Below, one piece after another: positions 41,995 to 50,511 of a stretch of 64,000 nt of DNA. The translations under genes and the position numbers were made by a program. The notes below the pieces were generated by a model. That model ran no database searches and was not told the DNA's origin. It was given only the letters and a program-made list of their open reading frames with translations. Source of the stretch: CAVVNN01 sp963749605. GTDB lineage: Bacteria > Actinomycetota > Thermoleophilia > Solirubrobacterales > 70-9. The DNA is taken from assembly GCA_963749605.1 (NCBI GenBank), contig CAVVNN010000004.1, positions 310,001 to 374,000 of the forward strand, written 5' to 3'. The first letter of the stretch is position 1, and each line of letters begins with the position of its first letter.

Positions 41995-43272
41995 TCAGCT
42001 CGCAACTGCCAGCTCGTCGCCGGGCCGCGTCGAGCTCGGTGTCCTGCCTGGCAGGAGAATCGACAGCACGGCGGCCGCAAGCACACACGCGACCGACGCC
42101 CAGAGGCAGGCGACCAGTCCGTCCCACTGGTAGAGCAGCCCCGACAGAACCGTTCCCGCCAGGCGGCCGCCGGCGTTCGCCATGTAGTAGAAGCCGACGT
42201 TCATCGCCGCCCTGTCGTTGTCGGCATAGGCAAGGATCAGGTAGGAGTGGACGGCGGAGTTCATCGCGAACACCACCCCGAAGGCGATCAGCCCGACGAC
42301 GATCACGACGGTCGGATCGACGTGGGCCGTCAGGCCGATGGCGATCGCGGCGGGGAACGCGGCCAGCACGAAGGCCAGCCAGGTGGCGGTCCTGCCGTCC
42401 GGCTCGGCGCCTCCCTCCGCGCCTCGCCGGCGCACGAAGCCAGGGGCCGCGGCCTGCACGGCCCCGTAGCCGATCACCCAGATCGCGAGGAAGCCGCCGG
42501 TCTGCCAGAAGCTCCAGCCGAGGACGGTCTCGAGGTAGACCGGGAGGCCGACGACGAACCAGACGTCGCGCGAGGCGAAGAGGAAGATGCGGGCGGCGGC
42601 GAGGACGTTGACCGCGCGGTTGTTGGAGAACATGTGCTTGAACTTGGCCTTCGCGTCGGGGCGGCCGAGGTGCCCGTGCATCAGTCGCGCGGTCACCAGC
42701 AACGCCGCGAGGACGAACCCGGCCAGGATCGCCATCGAGGTCTGGAACCCGGTCAGCGTCAGCATCAGGCCGCCGAGGAAGAAGCCCACCCCCTTGAGCG
42801 CGTTCTTGGAGCCGGTCAGGATCGCGACCCAGCGGTAGAGAGAGGATTCGTCGCCCTCGGGCACGACGAGCTTCACCGCGCTCTTGGAGCTCATCTTGGT
42901 CAGGTCCTTGGCGATGCCCGAGAAGGCCTGGGAGACCATCACGTAGGGGACGACCAGCCAGGCCTGCGGCGCGAAGGCGAGCATGCTGACCGCGAAGACC
43001 TGGGTGCCGAGGCCCATGAAGAGCGTCCTCCTCAGCCCGAAACGCGCCGCGAGCCAGCCGCCGACGAGGTTGGTGACGACGCCGAAGACCTCGTAGAAGA
43101 TGAAGAGCGAGGCGATCGTGAAGGGGGAGTACCCCAGTTCGTAGAAGTAGAACAGCACCAGCATCCGGGTCGCGCCGTCGACCAGCGTCTCGACCCAGTA
43201 GGCGCCGGTGACCAGGACGTAGTTCCGCAGGTCGGCCCGCCGCATGGTTGCGGTTGGCTCAGCTGAGGCCAT
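41995..43272 (-). CDS. arsJ: Organoarsenical efflux MFS protein ArsJ
   Basis: 425 residues, about 12 membrane helices, with the ArsJ-like start LRNYVLVTGAYWVETLVDGA and the stretch SGIAKDLTKMSSKSAVKL. ArsJ exports 1-arseno-3-phosphoglycerate, made when the partner GAPDH uses arsenate in place of phosphate. The gene starts inside the last 14 bp of that GAPDH gene, so the two are coupled (a second ATG at 43245 is possible). With the divergent arsR-arsM it forms an arsenic locus. Confidence 0.92.
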   Translation of the reverse strand: MASAEPTATMRRADLRNYVLVTGAYWVETLVDGATRMLVLFYFYELGYSPFTIASLFIFYEVFGVVTNLVGGWLAARFGLRRTLFMGLGTQVFAVSMLAFAPQAWLVVPYVMVSQAFSGIAKDLTKMSSKSAVKLVVPEGDESSLYRWVAILTGSKNALKGVGFFLGGLMLTLTGFQTSMAILAGFVLAALLVTARLMHGHLGRPDAKAKFKHMFSNNRAVNVLAAARIFLFASRDVWFVVGLPVYLETVLGWSFWQTGGFLAIWVIGYGAVQAAAPGFVRRRGAEGGAEPDGRTATWLAFVLAAFPAAIAIGLTAHVDPTVVIVVGLIAFGVVFAMNSAVHSYLILAYADNDRAAMNVGFYYMANAGGRLAGTVLSGLLYQWDGLVACLWASVACVLAAAVLSILLPGRTPSSTRPGDELAVAS

Positions 43273-44269
43273 CGGCGACCGTCCGCGCGAGCTCGACCAG
43301 GCGGTTGGCGTAGCCCCACTCGTTGTCGTACCAGGCGAGGACCTTGACCTGGGTCTCGTCGACGACCATGGTCGAGAGGGCGTCGACGACGCCGGAGCGC
43401 GGATCGTCGCGGTAGTCGACCGAGACCAGCGGGCGGGTCTCGTAGCCGAGGATCCCGGCCAGCGGCCCGGCGGCGGCGGCCTCGAGCAGGCCGTTGACCT
43501 CCTCGGCGTCGGTCGCCCGCTCGACCTCGAAGACGCAGTCGGTGAGCGAGGCGTTGAGCAGCGGGACCCGCACCGCGAGCCCGTTCAGTCGCCCCTGCAG
43601 CTCGGGGAAGATCAGCCCGATCGCCGTCGCCGAGCCGGTCGTCGTCGGAATCAGCGACAGGCTCGCCGCACGGGCCCGCCGCAGGTCCTTGTGGGGGGCG
43701 TCGACGATCGTCTGGGTGTTGGTCAGGTCGTGAAGCGTCGTGATCGCCCCATGGCGGATGCCGATCCCCTCGTGGATCACCTTGACGACGGGCGCCAGGC
43801 AGTTGGTCGTGCAGGAGGCCGCGGTCAGGATGTCGTGGCGATCGGGCTCATAGCGGTCGTCGTTGACCCCGACCACCACGTTCAGGGCCCCCTCCTTGAC
43901 GGGCGCCGCGACGACGACCTTGCGGACACCCTGTTGGAAGTAGGGCGCGAGCGCCTCTGCGGTTCGGAACTTGCCGGAGCACTCGAGCACGATGTCGACT
44001 CCGGCCTCGCCCCAGGGGACCGCGCCGGGGTCGGCGGCGCGGCTGTAGCCGAGAGTGGTCCCGGCGACGGAGAGGGCGCCGTCCTCGCCGTCGGCGCTTG
44101 CGGACCATCGCCCATGGACGGAGTCGAACATCAGCAGGTGCGCCGCGGTGGCCGCGTCGCCGCTGGGCTCGTTGACATGCGTGAAGGCCAGCTCCGGCCA
44201 TCCCCACGCCGCACGCAGCGCCAGCCGCCCCATCCGCCCAAAGCCATTGATCCCAACGCGCGCGCTCAT
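43259..44269 (-). CDS. gap: ArsJ-associated glyceraldehyde-3-phosphate dehydrogenase
   Basis: 336 residues. VGINGFGRMGRLALRA is the NAD-binding start, and the catalytic Cys153 sits in ASCTTNC. In ars loci this enzyme makes 1-arseno-3-phosphoglycerate from arsenate, which ArsJ then pumps out. It overlaps arsJ by 14 bp and is divergent from arsR, with a shared 61-bp control region. Sequence alone does not show arsenate preference; the context does. Confidence 0.92.
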   Translation of the reverse strand: MSARVGINGFGRMGRLALRAAWGWPELAFTHVNEPSGDAATAAHLLMFDSVHGRWSASADGEDGALSVAGTTLGYSRAADPGAVPWGEAGVDIVLECSGKFRTAEALAPYFQQGVRKVVVAAPVKEGALNVVVGVNDDRYEPDRHDILTAASCTTNCLAPVVKVIHEGIGIRHGAITTLHDLTNTQTIVDAPHKDLRRARAASLSLIPTTTGSATAIGLIFPELQGRLNGLAVRVPLLNASLTDCVFEVERATDAEEVNGLLEAAAAGPLAGILGYETRPLVSVDYRDDPRSGVVDALSTMVVDETQVKVLAWYDNEWGYANRLVELARTVADGLS

Positions 44270-44294
44270 CGACGATCCCGCGACAGCCTATACA

Positions 44295-44323
44295 TTGACA
44301 TTTGTCATTTCAATCGATATATG
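44295..44323 (+). promoter_or_regulatory. arsR promoter with palindromic operator; shared with gap
   Basis: TTGACA (44295-44300), 17 bases, TATATG (44318-44323) make a good promoter for arsR. The expected transcript start is at or next to ATG 44331, so arsR mRNA would be leaderless. TGACA-TT-TGTCA (44296-44307), a 12-bp perfect palindrome, overlaps the -35 box and is the likely ArsR site. On the other strand TTGAAA and TATAGG, 15 apart, could serve gap-arsJ, so one repressor could control both. Confidence 0.68.
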
Positions 44324-44330
44324 TGAATAG

Positions 44331-44687
44331 ATGGTTATCGACCTGGAGCTCGCCCCGAAGCAGAAGCGGCCCGCCGGTGAGGCGTGTTGCGAGCCGGTCG
44401 TCTACCCCGACATCGAACGCCCCGAGGCCGAACGCATGGCCAAGGTGGCGAAGGCGCTCGGGGATCCGATCCGGATGCAGCTCGCCGACGTGCTGCGCAA
44501 GCACGCCGGCAAGGTCTGCGTTTGCGAGCTGGTTCCGCTCTTCGATCTCTCCCAGCCCACCGTCTCCCATCACCTCAAGGTACTTCGCGAGGCCGGCATC
44601 GTCGAGTCCGAGCGCCAGGGGCTTTGGGCCTACTACTACGTCGTCCCCGATGCACTGGAGGAGCTGTCCACGTGGCTGACCAAATGA
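44331..44687 (+). CDS. arsR: ArsR-family arsenic-responsive repressor
   Basis: 118 residues. A winged helix (LSQPTVSHHLKVLREAGIV) follows a metal site: Cys63-V-Cys65 in helix 3 (KVCVCELV), plus a Cys19-Cys20 pair in the N-terminal arm. This arrangement fits As(III)-binding ArsR proteins. It would release the intergenic operator on binding arsenite. Stop overlaps the arsM start (ATGA). Confidence 0.93.
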   Translation: MVIDLELAPKQKRPAGEACCEPVVYPDIERPEAERMAKVAKALGDPIRMQLADVLRKHAGKVCVCELVPLFDLSQPTVSHHLKVLREAGIVESERQGLWAYYYVVPDALEELSTWLTK

Positions 44688-45450
44688 CCGAGACCGATCA
44701 GATCCGCAAGGCCGTGCGCGCCCGCTACGCAGCGGCGGCCGAGAACGTCGGCGCGAGCCGCGATCCCGGCAGCTCGTGCTGCGGGGCCTCCGACGCCGTG
44801 CTGTCCGACGAGGAGGCGCAGGTGTTCGGCGCCTCCCTGTATGACGAGACCTCGCAGGGAGAGCTTCCCGACACGGCGACGATGGCCTCGCTGGGCTGCG
44901 GCAACCCGACCGCGGTCGCCGAGCTGCACGCCGGCGAAACGGTGCTCGACCTCGGCTCCGGGCGGAGGCATCGACGTTCTGCTCTCCGCCAAGCGGGTCG
45001 GCGCGACCGGCAAGGCCTACGGGCTCGACATGACCGACGAGATGCTCGCCCTGGCGCGGGAGAACCAGCGCAAGGCGGGGGTCGAGAACGTCGAGTGGCT
45101 GCGGGGCGAGATCGAGGCCATCCCGCTGCCGGCCGAGACGGTCGACGTGGTGATCTCCAACTGCGTCATCAACCTCTCCGGGGACAAGCCGGCGGTTCTC
45201 GCCGAGGCGGCGCGGGTGCTGAAGCCCGGGGGCCGCCTCGCCGTCTCAGACGTGATCGCCGACGAGGACATGGACGCCGCCACCCGCGCCGACATCGCGC
45301 AGTGGACCGGCTGCATCGCCGGGGCGCTGACACGGCGCGAGTTCGAGGAAGCGCTGGCGACAGCCGGCTTCGTGGACGATCGAGGTCTCCGCGACCCACC
45401 GGGTCCACGACAAAGCCGCCTCCGCGATCATCCGCGCCCGCAAGCCCTAG
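44684..45450 (+). pseudogene. arsM: Arsenite S-adenosylmethionine methyltransferase, frameshifted twice
   Basis: Read with two single-base corrections this gives 254 residues of an ArsM: N-terminal Cys32-Cys33 (SSCCGAS), the SAM motif VLDLGSGGGIDVLL, and the arsenic-binding Cys residues in ISNCVIN and WTGCIAGAL. The first extra base lies in the GGG at 44960-44962, the second near 45378; correcting both restores a frame to the stop at 45448-45450 ending HDKAASAIIRARKP. All key cysteines survive, so either the gene broke very recently or the bases are sequencing errors. It would methylate arsenite. ATG overlaps the arsR stop. Confidence 0.85.
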
Positions 45451-45476
45451 CCCCTACAACCCATCCCCTTGCCGAT

Positions 45477-45905
45477 CTACAGGTTGCGGACTCGCCGGCC
45501 GATGTCGTGGTCCTGCGGATAGCCGGCCGACTCCCAGAACGCTCCCGCCACCTCATCGTCGAAGGCGACCAGCGCGGTCACGCGACGGACGCCACACTGG
45601 CGTAGATAGTCCTCGCCGGCCCGGGTCAGCGCTAGCCCAACGCCCTGCCGCCGATGCCCATCGCGAACGGTCAGGCGATACATGTTCCCCCGCCACCCGT
45701 CCCAGGCAGCGATCAGCGCGCCGACTATCTCCCCGTTCCGCTCGGCTACCAGGAGTGCAGCTGGGGACTCGGCGACCAAGCGCTCAACATCTTCGATGCG
45801 ATCAGGCGTACTTGCATGCTCACTTCGAGCCTGTGCCCATAGGTCCAACACTGCCGGCACGTCGGCCTGCCGGCCTCGACGTACGGTGATTCCCTCGGCG
45901 GTCAA
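45477..45905 (-). CDS. GNAT-family N-acetyltransferase
   Basis: 142 residues from TTG 45905. The acetyl-CoA loop is RRQGVGLALTRAG, with the usual following strand and the final FWESAGY. Target unknown. The start is uncertain because no ATG or GTG fits; TTG 45905 gives the normal N-terminal strand (ITVRRGRQAD). It converges on arsM. Confidence 0.88.
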   Translation of the reverse strand: MTAEGITVRRGRQADVPAVLDLWAQARSEHASTPDRIEDVERLVAESPAALLVAERNGEIVGALIAAWDGWRGNMYRLTVRDGHRRQGVGLALTRAGEDYLRQCGVRRVTALVAFDDEVAGAFWESAGYPQDHDIGRRVRNL

Positions 45906-45983
45906 GTGCGGAGCATAACGTCGGGAGTTCCGTGCTTCGCGGCGTATCCCGCCGCGCTGCCGCCTTCGATTGCCCCGCGCTCG

Positions 45984-46493
45984 TCAGCGGGGGACGAGCT
46001 GGAGGATGGGGATGGTGCGGCCGCCGCGGGCTGCGCTTTCCCGATAGGCCGCGAACGGCGGGAAGACGCGGTCGGCAAGCCCCCAGAGCCGCGCCCGCGC
46101 TTTCTCGTCGTCGATGATCTCGACTCGGAATGGTTGGCCGCTAAACCGGACATCGGGGTTTGCGCGAGCGTTGTAGAACCAGGAGGGGTGCTCGGGGGCA
46201 CCGGCCTTTGAGGCGATGACCGTCACCCGCTCGCCGTCGTGGAAGTAGATGACCCCGTTGCATCTCGCCTGGCCCGTGCGTGCGCCGCGCGTCTCCAGCA
46301 GCGCGGTCGGGATGATGAGCCCCGTGCCGAGACGACCGCCGGTCAGCCGCAGCAGGTAGGGATCGACCTTCCACCCGATGTTCCTCGACAGCCAGAACCC
46401 GACCGGCGAAGCCACGAACGTAGCCCACGCCCGGTAGAGCGGACCGCGAGTGGCTTCAGGATCGACATACCGCAGGGTGCGACGAGAGGGCAT
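45984..46493 (-). CDS. Second deazaflavin-dependent nitroreductase family protein
   Basis: 169 residues from ATG 46493. The family pattern is present (IPTALLETRGARTGQARCNG, then SKAGAPEHPSWFYNARANPDV). It lies just 10 bp from the left boundary of the accessory region, whose repeat resembles the 3' end of the acyl-CoA dehydrogenase now at 60.3 kb. Before integration this gene probably followed that dehydrogenase directly on the same strand. The frame continues upstream into repeat sequence; ATG 46493 is preferred for that reason. Confidence 0.88.
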   Translation of the reverse strand: MPSRRTLRYVDPEATRGPLYRAWATFVASPVGFWLSRNIGWKVDPYLLRLTGGRLGTGLIIPTALLETRGARTGQARCNGVIYFHDGERVTVIASKAGAPEHPSWFYNARANPDVRFSGQPFRVEIIDDEKARARLWGLADRVFPPFAAYRESAARGGRTIPILQLVPR

Positions 46494-46502
46494 GGCGAGG
46501 CG

Positions 46503-46635
46503 GCCCCTACAACCCAGCTGTTTGCCCAGGATCTCCTTCATGAAGCATGGCACGGGAGGGCACGCGAGGTCACCGGAGGACAAGGATTCCCCGCAAATGA
46601 GCTTGTTCGGAGATGGAGGCGATAACCGGTCGTGA
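46503..46635 (+). repeat. Left att copy (diverged) plus detached integrase tail
   Basis: The first 40 bases match the 50.5- and 60.3-kb copies with four mismatches and one missing C. From the core an open frame runs on as PRISFMKHGTGGHARSPED and ends in FGDGGDNRS with a TGA at 46633-46635. It is about half identical in protein to the tail at 50512-50659, with many silent differences, which argues that it was a coding sequence. I read it as the 3' end of an integrase gene separated by integration. Confidence 0.75.
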
Positions 46636-46689
46636 TCGCGAATGTACAGCCGGACGTGTCCGAATCGCGTACTGCTCCCATCCTCCCAG

Positions 46690-47622
46690 CTATTCGTCTT
46701 CGTACTCCTGACCCTCGTAGGAGGCATCGATGACCTGGAGGCCCTGGTTGTTCGCCTCCTCCACTACATCGATGTGCAGCGCCTCGAAAGGGTCGACATA
46801 GTCATGGGTCGTCATTGACGCGGGCAGCTCCGCGGCCACAAGCTGTGCCGTTCCCTGCAGTTTGAGTCCGCAATGTGGGCAGGCGAAGCTTCGCCCAGCG
46901 ACGCTCACCGGCTGGCTTAGCTCATCGCCATCGAACCGTGCGGCTCCGACGTGAACCCGCATGCCAGCCATCTCTCCGCGCTTCTCGCAGGCCGGGCAGT
47001 CGACAGCCCACAGGACCTCGCCGGAGGTCTTTTCGACCATCGTGATCATCGAGACCTCGACCTTCTCGAGCGGCCGCTTCTTCGCTTCGGCGATCAACTT
47101 GGCGACCTCGGCTTCGGCCTCAGTAATTGTCTGCTTCTCCAATTCCTCGGCCTGTTCCGCGTACCCGTTGCCAACGAAGCTCTCCAGCTCCCGTCCGCAT
47201 TGCTTGCAAAATGCAGCCGCAAGGATCAGGAAGTCAGGCATCCAGCGCTCCTCGCCCAGATCCTCGAACTCTGCTGTCGGCCCATGGCATTCTGCGTTTC
47301 GCCGAACGATCAGACGCACCGCTGCGTCCTTAACCTCCACTGTCACCGGCTCCAGGCGGGTCGAGTACTCGGTGATCTCGGCCAAGCCGCGAGTTCGAAT
47401 TACTGCTGAATCCGTCTCGGTCTCGCCGACCGCGGCAAGCAGCGACTCAATCGATCGAGGGTCGGCAAGCACTACAGGGTGAACCGTGGAGACCATCGCT
47501 CGGATCATCGGCTCAACTGCGAAGTGAAACCACCATGCCTTCACGGCGGGCTCCTCGGCTTCGAGCCCCCTCTCGACGTAGAGGCGGGCCTTGCCCACGA
47601 ATTCGTCGGTAGTCCAGCTCAT
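46690..47622 (-). CDS. HEPN-motif protein with zinc-ribbon (DUF4145-like)
   Basis: 310 residues from ATG 47622. The N-terminal helical part contains R108-N-A-E-C-H113 (R-x4-H, the HEPN ribonuclease pattern), followed by three C-x2-C pairs (CKQC, CPAC, CPHC) suggesting zinc ribbons, and an acidic end. DUF4145-type HEPN proteins look like this, but assignment is tentative. Its start overlaps the upstream dioxygenase-like stop (ATGA), so both are co-translated. The first 120 residues open upstream in this frame are antisense noise. Confidence 0.65.
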   Translation of the reverse strand: MSWTTDEFVGKARLYVERGLEAEEPAVKAWWFHFAVEPMIRAMVSTVHPVVLADPRSIESLLAAVGETETDSAVIRTRGLAEITEYSTRLEPVTVEVKDAAVRLIVRRNAECHGPTAEFEDLGEERWMPDFLILAAAFCKQCGRELESFVGNGYAEQAEELEKQTITEAEAEVAKLIAEAKKRPLEKVEVSMITMVEKTSGEVLWAVDCPACEKRGEMAGMRVHVGAARFDGDELSQPVSVAGRSFACPHCGLKLQGTAQLVAAELPASMTTHDYVDPFEALHIDVVEEANNQGLQVIDASYEGQEYEDE

Positions 47623-48236
47623 CTGTAGACAGATACTCGCATGAGCTCGCGCTCGCCGTCCTCGTGCGACAGCGCCTCGCGACCATGCAGTACGCGGGCA
47701 TTGTCGAAGACGAGCGCCTGTTCGGACCGCCACTCGATCCGAGTCCCCGGCAGGGCGTCGAGAAACGCGAGACTTTCCTCCGGGCGGCCATCTGAACCCG
47801 CTGGACGCATGCAGTCGGGGTTCAGGCGCCAGCGCACACAATCTCCGTTTGTTTGGCGGGGAACCACATAGAAGCGCCTTCGGCCGACGCCAGCCAGCCA
47901 GGCCCGCGAAAAGAGCGGACGGTCGAGCAATGGGTCCTCTCCGTCGTAGAGGAGCGTTGCCGCCTCGTGCTTGGCTGGCGACCAAAGCGCCACGTAGCGC
48001 GGCGGCTCCACGTCTTCAGCGCCATCCGTGTGCGGGGGGAATTGCCCGAGGCCGTGATTTGCAGAAAGCGATGGGACAGGCGCCTCAGCTTCGCCTCGGG
48101 CGACGAGCCGCTTCACGCGCCGCCGGCCCCCAAGCTCTTCGCAAAACTCCAAGAGGTCGGCGAACGCGATGCTTGGGATTAGAGCCCAGCCATCATTTGC
48201 CAGCTGCCGAATGGCCCGTTCCTGCCCCTCACTCAT
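47619..48236 (-). CDS. TauD/TfdA-like Fe(II)/2-oxoglutarate dioxygenase
   Basis: 205 residues from ATG 48236 (a GTG at 48254 is possible). The iron site reads H-T-D in FPPHTDGAED, with distal His in RVLHGREAL and the oxoglutarate Arg in RELMRVSVYR. The protein is shorter than TauD (about 280), so the substrate lid is reduced. It is translationally coupled with the downstream HEPN/zinc-ribbon protein, an unusual pairing. Substrate unknown. Confidence 0.72.
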   Translation of the reverse strand: MSEGQERAIRQLANDGWALIPSIAFADLLEFCEELGGRRRVKRLVARGEAEAPVPSLSANHGLGQFPPHTDGAEDVEPPRYVALWSPAKHEAATLLYDGEDPLLDRPLFSRAWLAGVGRRRFYVVPRQTNGDCVRWRLNPDCMRPAGSDGRPEESLAFLDALPGTRIEWRSEQALVFDNARVLHGREALSHEDGERELMRVSVYR

Positions 48237-48284
48237 GCTGTGAAGGCTAGGCACCGCGGCGGGTTGGCACGACTGGTGCTCTGA

Positions 48285-48530
48285 TTAACGCCGACGCTGC
48301 GATAGATCCGAGGCGGCAGCGCGTTTTGCTGCTTTAGAAGCGGATTTTGACCGGAGGGTTCGAGCCGCTGAAGACGCTGCTCTCGCGCTGGTCCTGTTGG
48401 AATTTCCTACCTGAGACAGATCCGATGCGGCTGCTCGTTTTGCGGCTTTGGACGCAGATCTAGAACGCAGCGCCTTTCCCGCGGCTGAGGCCGCCCGCTG
48501 TCCGGTCCGTCGCGAGCTTTTCCTGCTCAT
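48285..48530 (-). CDS. Small basic protein with two tandem repeats
   Basis: 81 residues, about a third Lys/Arg and rich in Ala and Ser. A 28-residue unit ending SASKAAKRAAASDLSQ occurs twice (residues 13-40 and 51-78, 23 identical) with clearly different codons, which shows selection on the protein. A strong AGGAGGG lies just upstream of ATG 48530. Short proteins with 'LxS-x-SASKxAKxAAxSxLSQ' units occur on other mobile elements, without known function as far as I recall. It may bind nucleic acid. Confidence 0.75.
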   Translation of the reverse strand: MSRKSSRRTGQRAASAAGKALRSRSASKAAKRAAASDLSQVGNSNRTSARAASSAARTLRSKSASKAAKRAAASDLSQRRR

Positions 48531-48625
48531 TTGACCCTCCTATGAGTCAATACGACATGTTGCAAAGGCGAATCGTACGTTCATATCCGGACAGACCGAG
48601 CAGTCGGGGTCTTCCGGCCGTGAAG

Positions 48626-48796
48626 TTAGCCCCGCTTTGATTTCAGCAGGGCGTGCGCGGCGCGCTTATCGCTAGTGCTTGGGCGGCTAGTCCGCCCATT
48701 CGAGCGCGATGAAATGACTCGCGAAGGACGACTCTCCGCAGCCTTGACGACATAGGTTCCAGAGCGGCTGACTCTCACCGATGATTCCTTAGCCAT
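48626..48796 (-). CDS. Small basic protein (56 residues)
   Basis: Too short for usual ORF cut-offs. Starts MAKESSVRVSRSGTYVVKAA and ends ALLKSKRG; basic and Ser-rich. GGAGGGG lies five bases before ATG 48796, a better ribosome site than most in this window, so translation is likely. It is 96 bp upstream of the repeat protein on the same strand and probably co-transcribed. Function unknown; the VRVSRSGTYVV stretch could be a short beta hairpin. Confidence 0.65.
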   Translation of the reverse strand: MAKESSVRVSRSGTYVVKAAESRPSRVISSRSNGRTSRPSTSDKRAAHALLKSKRG

Positions 48797-48838
48797 AAAG
48801 CCCCTCCGTCCTCGTTAAACATCAAGTCTCTAGCCAGT

Positions 48839-50059
48839 TTAGCCAGGTGCTCGGATCGCCGACCAGAGCAGCCTCAGCGAGGCAGCGGTGCAGGCTAGAG
48901 CGGCGATCCGCCAAACGCCCACGGGATGCGCATCGGGAATTTGCATTGCAAGCGTGGCCGAGGCCAATAGAGCGGCCAGGCTTACCACTGCAAGCCAGCG
49001 TCGAGAGGCGGAGAAGAGCTTCGTAACAAGGACGTGCTCTCCGCGAGCTGCGGTGACCCCTGAATAGAGCGCTGCTCCTGCCAGTAGGAGCGAAACGGCA
49101 GCATCTGGATTCTTAGCGTCCAGCCCTGAGCACTCCCCAAGCCAGAGCAAGGACGAGACGACGATGCCTGTGGCCGCAGCCTGCATGGTTCTCCCGCGGC
49201 GCTCGGGGGCAACTACAACGTAGGCATCGGTGAAAGTGTCGTCATCCAGCGTTCGGTTGGCGTACAGCGAGGCTCGGTTCCGGTTCCAATCGGGCTCACT
49301 ACGCGGTTTCTCTTTTGCAAAGTCGTAGAGAACTGCGCTTTCAATGCGGAGATCTTCAGGGACGACTATCTCGGCATGGAAGCTGGCAGCGCGCCAAGCT
49401 CCAGGGCAGAGAATCCTGAAGCGACTTCGGTCTGGTCGTCGAACGCGCTGCCAAAGCATCCATGGGGCGAGGCGTTCTCTGAGCGTGCCGCTGAGTGCAA
49501 GATCAAAATCGTCTCCGTAGCTGTACTTCAAAATGCGGCGGTTGGCGCTCCTCGGTTGGACGACTGCGAACAACACATAGTTGTCTTGCAGCACATTCAG
49601 CAAGGATCGGCACACCGCGCTATCCCAAATCTTTGAGCGCAGCGAATCACCAGCTTCGGCGCCTCCGACAAAGACACCAAGAGCTTCGCTGGCGCGCTCG
49701 GGCTCGGAGACAACAACCTGCTGAAGATCGCTCCAAATAAGCTCAAAAGCCTCGGGCGACAGTTCCGCCGGCAGAACATCGAGAGCGGCGCTCATTAGGG
49801 CTGTATGCGCAAGGGCTGCATTGCTCTCCTTCCCAAGCACGGGGACTGCTGCGCCCGTCTCGTCGCGAAGATCAAAATTCCGGCGTGGCTCCTTGCTGAG
49901 CACAGAAATCGGAACGACGACACCATGCTCGGTTTCGAGTTCTTTCAGCTTTTCATCTGACAGGGTGAAATCGATTGAAACCTTTCGTCGCGTTTCCTCA
50001 TGTGACAGCAATTCGACTGTCTCAACGCGCCGGTTGATCCAATCGGCAGGGCTCGGCAA
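48839..50059 (-). CDS. Membrane protein of unknown function
   Basis: About 406 residues from TTG 50059; the start is uncertain as no ATG or GTG fits near it. The first 300 residues look soluble with a beta-rich middle (FHAEIVVPEDLRIES); the last 100 have three or four hydrophobic helices (AATGIVVSSLLWL, WLAVVSLAALLASATLAM). I do not recognise a family. Codon use is less GC-rich than the flanking chromosome. It lies between a small basic protein and an HTH gene within the first element. Confidence 0.65.
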   Translation of the reverse strand: MPSPADWINRRVETVELLSHEETRRKVSIDFTLSDEKLKELETEHGVVVPISVLSKEPRRNFDLRDETGAAVPVLGKESNAALAHTALMSAALDVLPAELSPEAFELIWSDLQQVVVSEPERASEALGVFVGGAEAGDSLRSKIWDSAVCRSLLNVLQDNYVLFAVVQPRSANRRILKYSYGDDFDLALSGTLRERLAPWMLWQRVRRPDRSRFRILCPGAWRAASFHAEIVVPEDLRIESAVLYDFAKEKPRSEPDWNRNRASLYANRTLDDDTFTDAYVVVAPERRGRTMQAAATGIVVSSLLWLGECSGLDAKNPDAAVSLLLAGAALYSGVTAARGEHVLVTKLFSASRRWLAVVSLAALLASATLAMQIPDAHPVGVWRIAALACTAASLRLLWSAIRAPG

Positions 50060-50160
50060 TCAACTCTGACGCGGCGATGCCAGCGTTCAGGTGAGATGCT
50101 GGATAGCTGATTTCCATCGCCATCGACCGGCGGAGTTTCTCGAAGGGACCGGCGGAAGAC

Positions 50161-50430
50161 CTAGGCGGAGTATCGGTCCACGAGGCGGCCTATCTCTCCC
50201 AGGGAGGCTCCGAGGGCGGAGGCGATCCGTGTAACGGTGCCCCAGGTAGGGTTGGCCTGTCCGCGCTCGATCAGGGAGAGAGTGCCGGTTGTGATGTCGG
50301 CCGCATGGGCGAGGTCTTCCTGGGTGATGCCGTGCTTCTGGCGAAGCTGGCGGATCGCTTCGCCTAGGGCGGGCTGGGGTTGATCGGAGCGGCGCATCCG
50401 GTTTGGGACGCTTTCAGACGCGAGCGACAT
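50161..50430 (-). CDS. XRE-family DNA-binding protein
   Basis: 89 residues with one Cro/C1-type helix-turn-helix (about 23-80): LGEAIRQLRQKHGITQEDLAH, IERGQANPTWGTV. Probably a repressor of the element or of the membrane protein gene 100 bp downstream. It is the last gene before the central att copy. Confidence 0.9.
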   Translation of the reverse strand: MSLASESVPNRMRRSDQPQPALGEAIRQLRQKHGITQEDLAHAADITTGTLSLIERGQANPTWGTVTRIASALGASLGEIGRLVDRYSA

Positions 50431-50511
50431 GGACTAGGGTACAAAACAGTAGCGATATGTGCTCAGTTGGTGCTAGGCTCTCGCCATCTAAAAAGTGCCC
50501 CCGCGCGAAAT

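Noticed and set aside
46503..46545. Duplicated end of an acyl-CoA dehydrogenase gene
   Set aside because: Similarity to the gene stops at the att core; the sequence beyond matches the other element end, so it is an attachment site rather than a gene duplication.
48285..48530. CRISPR-like repeat because of two repeated units
   Set aside because: Only two units, different at DNA level, similar only as protein; no spacer structure. No CRISPR array is seen anywhere in the window.
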